Shown: positions 1-8,144 of the stretch, piece by piece | How positions within the stretch are numbered: the first letter of the stretch is position 1 | Layout of the letters: each line of letters starts with the position of its first letter | Assembly: GCA_038093975.1 (NCBI GenBank) | Contig: JBBPTG010000430.1 | Coordinates: 1-13,719 of the forward strand | Direction of reading: 5' to 3' | Length of the DNA: 13,719 nt | Source: Chalciporus piperatus | Lineage: Eukaryota > Basidiomycota > Agaricomycetes > Boletales > Boletaceae | Notes under the pieces: generated by a model | The model's database searches: none | Told to the model about the DNA's origin: nothing | What the model saw: the letters and a program-made list of their open reading frames with translations, nothing else | Translations under genes and position numbers: made by a program

Positions 1-636
1 AGACACGTGAACGGGTGACAACGGGGGACTCACTCTCTGTGAAGGCATCCAGAATCGTAAAAAGTTGATCAGACCCATGAGTATCGTAAATAGCGTTGAT
101 TATAAGGACGTTAGTAGAAGCGTTAAGATGTTGCACAAGTATGAACACCGTTCGAGACGGGGCTTGTAGAAGCCTTTGAAGTCGGGGGAGGTGGCGGACG
201 ATCGAGCGGAGGACATCATCTGAACCTCGTTTTATATGTCGGCGGTGGCCCATGCCAGACCCTTGACTGAATATCAGCGGAGCGGGCACGGCGATTTCGC
301 GTAACTGCTAGATTTGGTAATACTGCCTGCTGCCAGTCGGGTCAATGTCCAAAATCATCGAGCATAATTCGGGCAGTTCGGGTCGCTGGACATTAAGCTT
401 CGGATCTCCAGCTGAACCGCACGTATTGTTCTCTCCATGTGGTTGCAAAATAATTTGAGCGCCTGACTTCCAATGTTATCCTGTTCTGACGAAATAAACG
501 TCAACTCACGATTGGCCCCATCACTCGATTCCACAATAATCGTAGCCAAGCATGGAATCTCAAACAGAATATGTGAGTCGCTGGTCAGCGCTTCAGCAGC
601 CGCGACCCGAGCCCAACGTCCAACAACTCCACGAAA
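1..636 (-). pseudogene. Broken coding fragment, unrecognised, truncated by left edge
   Basis: Two protein-like open stretches lie on the minus strand. From 636 down to 355 one frame is open and includes the segments SDSHILFEIPCLATII and CNHMERTIRAVQLEIRSLM; it ends in TGA at 357-355. A shifted frame begins at ATG 358, reads MILDIDPTGS, meets one TAG at 310-308, and is then open for 102 codons to base 1 (containing VLRSIVRHLPRLQRLL and NVLIINAIYDTHGSDQLF). I found no GT-AG intron that removes both the frameshift and the stop, so I call it a decayed gene. An unusual intron, or coding that is only apparent, remains possible. There is no family match I can name, and no convincing start: the frame opens after TAA at 639-637 without an ATG. 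It continues beyond the window. Confidence 0.35.
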
Positions 637-639
637 TTA

Positions 640-1970
640 AAGCACAGCCCTTGCCTTTTGCGCTCACAATTGCAACACCACCATTCTCACAGACACCATC
701 CCTGGCGCTGTCTCGTCAACGATTGGCTGAGAGCGTGTCGATGAACGAGACATTAACATCGCCGGCAGAATGTTCTCAAGCGAGTCATCTCGAATGCTCT
801 TCCCATTCCTCCGGTCAAAGACCGATCTTCGGAGAAGAGCACCGTCAATTCTCCGGGAACCGACTGGGCATCGTTTCGTCCACGGGCGACCAGTAGTCTG
901 TAAGTGATATTGAAAACTGCTTTTGACCTGTATGACTGACAAGATCTGGATCAAGCACAAGGTTTGAAACCTGTCGATGAACACAAAAGGCTGATCTAGG
1001 GGATGATGATACCATGACGAAGGCCAACGGGTTGGCCCTGACATGAAGTCATTGTGTCCAAATCGGGCACGAGAGCGGCAGAAACGCGTTCTTCGGACCG
1101 GATGCGGAGTAGCAACAACCGATAGCAACCGACCGACTTGAAGACTTGGCTGCTGGAAGTAGCCCCTGGCACGTTGGAAAGGTGCGGTAGATGTGCATAT
1201 GTGGCATGGAAATCCGTATTCTTGCCAAAGGGAGTCCTGAGGAAGGGTTTTTCAAGGTGGAGAGTTGTCTCAGGTCTTATTCTCGCAGTGGCGCGGGAGT
1301 GAGGCTCGGTACGAAATCAGTACCTGAACCTTCCAGCGTGAAGCAAAACCATGATCCATGTGAGTTTGAGCTCGCTGTCTATCGATGGGGAATTACGTAG
1401 CTGATTGATCTGATGGACAAGATCGTCTCATCACCGCGGACGACGCGAAGAGGGATAGCTGCCTTGTCCCGAGAGCACCGGATGAAATTGTTCCAGATTG
1501 CCACCGTATCTGTCTTCCATTCTTCATCGCGCGAGCCTCAACCTTGACAAAACAGTGACACCCGCCTTTCCAATCCGAGACATTCCACCAATTGTTTGTC
1601 GTCTCGGAGCCGTAAGCAGGTGATCCATGGGGTATTCTAGTAGCCGTTTTTGTCAAGAAAGCCAAAAGTGAAGATGTCTGGGAATAGATGAGAGCCAGAT
1701 AGGCATTATTTGGTGAAGCCGGATCACGAAATTTGCGGAGACAGTGCATCCCGGAAAGTTAGTTTTTTGGCTATTGTTCCAGTGGAGCGTCGCCATTGCA
1801 CTGACGTGGTGATGAATCAAATACCGTGACGACTGGTTCAAACATTCTGACAGCGCTGTGAATGGCCATCTCTGCAGCTGGCTTTGCAAAATGTTGCTGG
1901 CTATTGTGTCTGGGACAGTCTACAGAGGACTCACTGCGGAAACCAAAAAGTAGCTAGACATCAACTGTAC
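640..1970. other. Region without a resolvable gene
   Basis: About 1.3 kb with several medium open frames on both strands (for example 664-1128 and 1393-1749 on the minus strand, 552-896 on the plus strand). None shows a recognisable motif, a consistent frame across introns, or a good start context. The minus-strand pieces look mildly protein-like in places, in different frames, so this may be further decay of the gene fragment at the left edge. I see no RNA gene or clear repeat. Confidence 0.4.
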
Positions 1971-2097
1971 CCGACTGTCCGTTTTAACTAGACCAAATCC
2001 CACCGCACTTGGTAACTATACTCCAATCAGACTCGAGAAAAAATTGGACACGAGACCACCCAAACTAGACCCTAATTAGATGCCAGATAGACTAGGT
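1950..2097 (+). repeat. Subterminal CTAGAC-type motif cluster
   Basis: Short related motifs recur just inside the candidate left end: GCTAGACATC near 1952, ACTAGACCAAA near 1987, ACTAGACCCTA near 2064, and GACTAGGTCC near 2090. CACTA-like elements often carry subterminal transposase-binding repeats, so these are candidates. The first copy lies outside the proposed left end, which counts against the exact boundary. Confidence 0.3.
1973..1982 (+). repeat. Candidate left terminal inverted repeat of Plavaka element
   Basis: The sequence GACTGTCCGT matches 9 of 10 bases of the reverse complement of 7847-7856. Similarity fades beyond these bases. The spacing fits an element enclosing the Plavaka gene. 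A 9-bp match over this search space could be partly chance. Confidence 0.4.
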
Positions 2098-2253
2098 CCC
2101 CCGCAATCTGCACCTCAACGGTTACTTCCGTTATCTAACCTTCCACTCATCGCCAGATCCTGGCCAGGACAGCTATCCAGACTCCATTTTTTGCTGTTGG
2201 ATAAACGATGTACGTTCAACTTTTTTTTCGCCAAGTCTCTCGCTCCCACTAAC

Positions 2254-3158
2254 ATGTCCTCAACCTACAGTAGGTTATTCGAAAACAAGCTCGTTATCGA
2301 GTTACCGCTCAAGCACCAGGAAATCTATCGATGCATACACACCCCTGAATACCCGGGCCCTTTCGTATGTTTTTTCTTCACGACCGTGTATGATACTTAG
2401 TAGCTCGCGTAGATCGTTGAAGTCAGGCCTTCACCGACCTTTTATCCGTCCGACAACACACCCCAGCCACCTGCTGGTGACACCCTAGTCGATATCGCAC
2501 CACCAGCTCTCCCATCGACCGCCAAGAAAGATAATAACCACAACGGTACGTACTTATGTCTCGCCTACCTGATCTCCGACTTAAACCTCACCTTGACAGA
2601 TCCTGACTCGAGCGAGACAGAGCCTGAAAGCGACACGGACATTGCAGCCGTCATTCATCAGATCAACAACTCGGTACACCCTTCTTTCACGACCATTTTC
2701 TCGTACTTATTTTTCGCAGGGTAAAAGGAAGATGAGTCATGGAGGTATATTCTCGCATTCTGGGATTTTACTACAACAGCAGCCACCCACTGATAACATC
2801 CTAGGTGATATCGCACCACCAGCTTTCTCATCGGCCGCCAAGAAACATAAAAACCACAACGGTACATACTTATGTCTCGCCTATCTGATCTTCGACTTAA
2901 ACCTCACCTCGACAGATCCTGACTCGAGCGAGACAGAGCCTGAAAGCGACACGGACATTGCAGCCATCATTCATCAGATCAACAACTCGGTACACCCTTC
3001 TTTCACGACCATTTTCTCGTACTTATTTTTCGCAGGGTAAAAGGAAGACGAGTCATGGAGGTATATTCTCTCATTCTGGGATTTTACCACGACAACTCAT
3101 ATCTTGTAGAATAGGAAGAGCTCACTTGTTCTCGAGATCCATGTATTTTGCTAGTTGA
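2254..3158 (+). CDS. Small unknown protein with 52-residue tandem repeat
   Basis: Unrecognised gene, reconstructed as eight exons: 2254-2364, 2413-2545, 2600-2673, 2720-2744, 2805-2861, 2916-2989, 3036-3060 and 3115-3158. This gives about 180 residues. All seven introns are GT-AG and 46-60 nt. The start at 2254 has A at -3; an in-frame ATG at 2080 has a poorer context. The N-terminus reads MSSTYSRLFENKLVIEL and contains HTPEYPGPF. It is followed by a proline-rich stretch and two tandem copies of a 52-residue unit (DIAPPA, then acidic DPDSSETEPESDTDI, then IHQINNSGKRK). The unit is encoded by three exons entered and left in phase 1, so its duplication keeps the frame. The last exon may instead begin at 3110, giving an immediate stop at 3112-3114. 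No catalytic motif is seen. It lies inside the candidate Plavaka ends, 134 bp before the transposase ATG, so it may be an accessory gene of the element or a captured host gene. Confidence 0.6.
2464..3094 (+). repeat. Tandem duplication, 316-bp unit, two copies
   Basis: Copy 1 is 2464-2779 and copy 2 is 2780 to about 3094, with a constant offset of 316 bp throughout. By hand count about 13 substitutions separate the copies over the 280 bp best aligned, roughly 95% identity. The stretch 2642-2743 is identical apart from two bases. Each unit carries three exons and three introns of the small gene that spans it. Confidence 0.97.
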
Positions 3159-3292
3159 AATCACGATGTGTGTGATGTATAGAGCGTGATTTTAAGTCAG
3201 GTTATCTTAGTCGTCTTAGACACGATCTCCCGTTACATCTGGACGGTGCACACTCTCCAACTTCCTCACCTACCCATCATCCATCATCCATC
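3159..3292 (+). promoter_or_regulatory. Likely promoter and 5' leader of Plavaka transposase
   Basis: This 134-bp gap separates the small upstream gene from the transposase ATG. It contains CT-rich stretches typical of fungal start regions (CACACTCTCCAACTTCCTC) and a short ATC/CATC repeat ending directly in the start codon (CATCATCCATCATCCATCATG). No clear TATA box is seen. The promoter role is inferred from position. Confidence 0.4.
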
Positions 3293-6200
3293 ATGCCCTC
3301 CCTCGTATCATGCAGGTGTAAAGCTTACAACTGCCAAGGCACGCTTGTCACACAGTCGACCAAGCGTACTCACAACCGTGCCGATCAACGAATGACGACC
3401 GTTGTATCACAGATGCTACACCAGGGCATCATCCAACCACGACGCGTTTCTGAGGCTCCTGCCCCTCCACAAGGTCCTCCATTAGTTAGGCCGTATCCAA
3501 CACGAGAACCGATCATACCGCCTCTGTTCGACTTTCCAGACCCTGCAGCTTCTTCCTCGTGCGCTGTTGAACAAGAGATGTTAGACCACGGGACGCTCAC
3601 CCAAGAAGATATCGATATCCAGACTCATGGGGCCTTACTCCCGAATCTTGGTCCTGGCTTTCATTCTCCCGAGGCTCTGCTAAACGCGGTGGATTACTAC
3701 ACTACTTACAACGCGTTGACGAGTGCTGGAGCGCGCCCTCTGACCAGCTATACCGCATATACTCCTCCCAACTTGAAGGATCTCCATACCGGCCATCAGC
3801 TCGAGAGGGATCTAGAAAAAATTGCCGATGATTTCAGGGAACATGCTGAAGACAATCTGGATCTCGACGGACCCACCTTCGACCCCGAGGCAGAGAATGA
3901 AGATAATGACTTCGAGTCGCCTGCTGACGACGAGCTTGACGAAAACGAAGAAGATTCCTTGCTGCAAGTAAACGCGGTCGACGATGGCGGTCCCGATCCC
4001 TTCGAAACACCTTTATACACACGAAACATGTCAAACTGCCATGGTGTCATCCCTCCCCACCTCACTGTGATATATGCGACAGTAGCCTGGCTTCATTTAC
4101 AATGGCACCTCCCGCGCGCTGCCTGTAATGCTCTACTGGCGATTCTTGCATGTTTGCTGGCATTTCTGTCTCCACAGCTTGAACGGCCATTCATCACTTT
4201 GCAATCAGCGACAAATGCACTCTGTCTTGACCCTCCGATCACGGTACTTCCCGTTTGCCCAGGCTGCCTTGATGTTTACCCTGCTGCTGGATCGCTCCAT
4301 ACCCAAGATTCGTGTATCGCTTGTTCCGTGGACCTTTTCCTTCCTGGAAAGACTAAACGAGGCAACGAGCGATCAAATAAGATCCCATATATCAAGTATC
4401 CCTACCTCCCGCTTTCCCAGCAAATTCACTCTTTGCTTGCGATACCAGGAGTTGAAAAGTCTTTAGACGAGTGGCGAACAAAGCCTCGCAGACCAGGCCT
4501 GTACCAGGATATATTCGATGGCGATATGTGTCGTTCAAAACTTAAAGCCCCGGATGGAACTTTATTCTTCTCCAATGACGCGAACGACTCTAAAGGGCCA
4601 GGTGGGGAGCTAAGAATTGGGGTAAACCTTGGTGTCGATTGGTAAGAATATTTGACGCTACAACGTCCTTCTCTAATTTTCCCATGGTTAACTCAACAAA
4701 CACACTGCCAGGTTTTCCTACATTCGAAGCAACATTGCACCATCCCATTCATCCTGCCCGACTTCATTCTCCATTTGCAACCTTCCTCCCGAGTTTAGGT
4801 GAGAAAACCATGCTATTCTAATTTTGAACTTCACGACCGTCACATAGGTATCGAACAGCCAACCTCCTTCTCACGAGCATCCTTCCGGGCCCCAAGGAAC
4901 AAAATCCTGATCAAATACAACGCTTTCTTCGACCCATCATCTCTGATTTACTGCGACTCTGGAAGCATGGGATCAAAGTCCCCACGGAATCCTGTCCTGA
5001 GGGTTTGTCTTTCACTCTACTTCGATGTCTACTAATGATTTTCGTAGGGCGCTTGGTCCGTGTTTTACTAGTTGCCGTTGTCTGCGACAAGCCTGCGGCA
5101 CACAAGCTTGGTGGTTTTGGTTCCCATTCGCATACTAACTTTTGCACCACCTGTTGGATCTCACAAGCCGACAAAGACAAACCGGATGCGTTTGTGAAAG
5201 ATGGTGAGTGACTCACCGTGCGTCCAAGTCCTGGGATGATTAACTTCTATTCGCAGCATTTCGCGAGCGAACAAACACACAACAGCGGCAGTACGGACAT
5301 GATTATCAGAAGCTTACCACACCAAACGCTCGCAAAGCGTTCGTCAAAGAGTTTGCAACACGTTATTCAGACTTCTCTCGACTTCCCTACTTCGACCTTG
5401 TCCAACAAATAGTTATTGACCCCATGCATAACTTGTTTCTCGGTTATTCGAATGTTCACTTCTCGCATGTCCAGATGCTCATTCCGTTTCACCACAAACA
5501 GGTTTGGTGAAGACTCAGTTCTATAATATTTGGGTTCAATCCAAGATCCTTCGTCCCACACACGAACTTCGTGTTTTCCATCAGATGCTGTCTGAGGTAA
5601 GTCCATTTATTCTCGTACCTTGATCCTCGCTTATAAGTTCACATGTAAAGTTCGTCGTGCCATCAACATGTGGTAAACTTCCAACAGATATTGGCATGCC
5701 ATCGGGCGGTTCACTCACAGCCGATCAGTGGCTGTTGTTGTCAACCGTCTATGGTCCCATCGTTGTGTGTCATCATCTCCTCAATATTATAAGATATATT
5801 ACATACATCCTCGTAGATTCCTCAGCTATGGAGTGCCTGTCTACCGGACGTGGATAGTCAGCAAATTCTGGTTGATCGGGTCTCAGTCATCTCTCGTCAA
5901 GAGGCAGAGAAGACGGCTCAGTCTGTTCAGAAAGCGGCCAATGCTCAAGCCCTGAAAGCGGCAAAGGCACGAGGAAAGGATGCTTACGAGGCCGAAAAGG
6001 CACGGATTGCGCAGGATAAGGTAACAGCAGCGGAGATGAAGAAATCAGAAAAACTCAAGGCAACTGCGGCGAAGCAAGCTGAGAAGGCTCGTGTTACAGC
6101 CGAGAAGAAGCTAGAAAAGGCTAGAATCGCTGAGCAAAAGCGGGTACGTACAACATGTTCGCACTACATAATTGAGAGAACTAAAAGTTGTTAGCTTGCG

Positions 6201-7713
6201 AAAGGAAAGGATCGTGCCAGGAACACTGGCACGGACGGTGCTACCTCCTCAAGCAACATGTCCGCTGCATCACAGGCCCCTCCAGTTCAAGATACTCCAG
6301 ATGTGAATGACGACCACTCGCCACTTGACGATCTTGAAGAGCCCAAGTTCTCGATGCATCCAGATGATCCAGCTAACTTCCTGAAACTTTGTTCAGCACT
6401 TCGACTCCTCGTTAGACACACCATCTCCGAATCCGACATCTCCAAGGCAGATCAGCTCCTTCGTGAATATTGTACAGAGTTGATACGGGTGAGCGTTGTA
6501 TCGACATATAGATATACATGTTTAATCCTCGTTCTAGCTGTATGGTTCAAGTTGCATCAAGCCGAACCACCATTACGCCACGCACGTTCCTGCATATGTG
6601 CGAAACTTTGGTCCATTACACGATTTTTGGACCTTTCTATATGAGCGATTGAACAAGGTTCTTAAATCCTTCAAGACGAACAACCACTCCGGAGGCGAAT
6701 TAGAGACAACCTTCTTCTGCGATTTTCATCGTATGTGCCAATCAAGCCGTCTTGTATGTCCTCGCTCTTCATCCTGTTGCTCTCAATTCAAGTTGCTTAT
6801 GTTTTCTTTCAGACCTACTCACTTCTTCGAGATGGAGTGAGCTCCTTGGAAGGCGATGTTGCTGAGGTAATGCTGAAGGCATCATGTGAAGAACGCGGAA
6901 CGGTTGCTGGTTTAGCTGCGCTATCAAAGGATCTCGATGAGGTGCATGCCGATGGTAAGTACTATGCCCGTTGTCGTCATCTCAAATTAGAGGATTAGAA
7001 ATAACATCATGAAATTTCCTTCGCTAGGCAATCAACCATATGCTCTAAGCCCACGACGCCAACACAAGTGGATGGCAGCGGAGACAAATGTGCTCCTTGC
7101 CAAGACGCTCAACTTCAACATGCCAAACAAACCCGTTCACTGCCAATTCAACCGCCCAGTTGTTGCTTCGAGTATTCCACTCAATCGCGAGGCCATCTTT
7201 TTCGATTATGTTGTTATCCGTGGCAAGCGCTACTACGCTTCTCAAACAACTGGATCTCGCACATCGTCTCTCGTTGAAGTTACCATCCCTCATCCCTCAT
7301 CGGATATTGTACGAGCGTACGGAGAAATCCTTGAGATATTCCAATTTGATCAAGATATACATCACTCAAACCAGTCTATGTGGTTTGTACGCATGCGATG
7401 GTTCAAGTCATGGACGGGCAAGCGAGAGGATATCTGGGATACGTTGTAAGCAATAACATATCATTATTTTCACAACTGATTATCGTTTTAAGTACTGCCG
7501 TGAATGTTCGTTTGTGGGAGCTTGAAGAATACATCGAAGCTGATACGCAGCTACCAATGCTTATCCCTCCGACATGGATCCAAGGCCAGCTGGCCATGAA
7601 AACGGTCGTAATTGGTCCCCAGAGAGCCAAGGTTTGGGCAACGATAGATTTAGCTAAGGTACGCAGTTCGACAAGACTTTGACATGAGAATACAACTAAC
7701 TGTCTGATAGTAG
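3293..7713 (+). CDS. Plavaka-type transposase (Tnp2 family), intact
   Basis: DDE-type transposase of the Plavaka (CACTA-related, Tnp2) group, which would cut and paste its own element in the nucleus. Exons: 3293-4641, 4712-4798, 4848-5002, 5048-5203, 5257-5442, 5502-5596, 5651-5764, 5817-6143, 6195-6488, 6538-6753, 6813-6954, 7028-7445, 7493-7658 and 7711-7713. All introns are GT-AG, 45-73 nt; the frame is open for 1235 residues. Order of parts: a Cys/His knuckle (C7, C9, C14, H27); an acidic stretch (about 194-222); a likely zinc finger (C322/C325 with C341/C344); the Tnp2 core with YIKYPYLPL (366-374), IFDGDMC (407-413) and GVNLGVDWFSYIRS; CDKPAAHK (D544) with a CTTC knuckle (563-566); IDPMHNLFLG (D637); an Ala/Lys/Glu coiled coil (about 735-840); YERLN (E957); and a C-terminal WIQGQL...VVIGPQ segment. 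D544, D637 and E957 are my inferred catalytic triad. The stop TAG directly follows the last splice; without that splice the protein ends at TGA 7680-7682 with eight more residues. Confidence 0.92.
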
Positions 7714-8144
7714 TAAGGCACGGTCTGTTCTAGCATCTGTACTAGGCAACGGTTGACAAGAGATTTTTTTTGGATACACATTGACAATTGAATATGATAT
7801 GTCACCTGTGGTTCCCACGTCAGACGTCTAATAAGACTTGCGTTTGACGGACAGTGCCACCTGTTGAACGACTGGTTTTTCGCGTTTTAGCGCCTCCTGC
7901 AATATTTCCGCGATAATCCTGGTCTTCTGGGTGTAAAAATGGCGAGGGCGTGTTATTCTTGGTCTGTGGTCGGCATACCGGCACATCACTACCGAGCATG
8001 GCGTTTTAACCGAGCGGGTCAGGTACAGATGACGTCGGCTATCAACCTCGGGCTCATTGTCGTGCATTAGAGTACTAAGTCAATGAAAATATGATGTATT
8101 CGAGTAGGACGAGCATATATAGAGGACTGGATAAAGACGATACA
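7714..8144. other. Convergent intergenic region between the two transposases
   Basis: It holds the 3' end of the Plavaka element with its candidate terminal repeat (7847-7856), an oligo-T tract near 7766, and the 3' flank of the KDZ gene. A minus-strand frame at 7828-8067 starts with ATG and ends inside the terminal repeat. It encodes 79 basic residues with no recognised motif, so I do not call it a gene. A TATATA string near 8114 on the plus strand faces no gene. Confidence 0.5.
7847..7856 (-). repeat. Candidate right terminal inverted repeat of Plavaka element
   Basis: The sequence ACGGACAGTG reads CACTGTCCGT on the minus strand, a CACTA-superfamily-like terminus beginning CACTG. It lies about 135 bp after the transposase stop and pairs with 1973-1982. 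Confidence 0.45.

Larger units (their letters stand above)
1973..7856 (+). mobile_element. Probable Plavaka-type (Tnp2/CACTA-like) DNA transposon
   Basis: The element is defined by an intact Plavaka-family transposase gene (3293-7713) and a candidate inverted repeat: GACTGTCCGT at 1973-1982 and its near complement ACGGACAGTG at 7847-7856. The outer bases differ only by G versus C, and an ideal CACTA-like end would begin CACTG. Both candidate ends are flanked by CC, which could be a 2-bp target duplication, but that is weak. Between the left end and the transposase lies a second small gene (2254-3158) containing a 316-bp tandem duplication. The family assignment is strong; the exact ends are inferred. 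Confidence 0.6.

Noticed and set aside
552..896. Plus-strand open frame of 114 codons beginning with ATG
   Set aside because: It overlaps the minus-strand fragment that looks more protein-like, and it is rich in Ser/Pro/Gln without any motif; it is probably a shadow frame.
2080..2253. Upstream in-frame ATG extending the small gene by 58 codons
   Set aside because: It has T at -3, and the extension contains a polypyrimidine run typical of a fungal leader; the ATG at 2254 has A at -3.
2642..3040. Single open frame crossing the tandem duplication
   Set aside because: It reads through introns with clear GT-AG borders; the spliced model uses a consistent frame in both copies and explains the duplication better.
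3796..4065. Minus-strand serine-rich open frame
   Set aside because: It is the antisense of the acidic Asp/Glu stretch of the Plavaka transposase, which gives Ser/Phe runs by codon complementarity.
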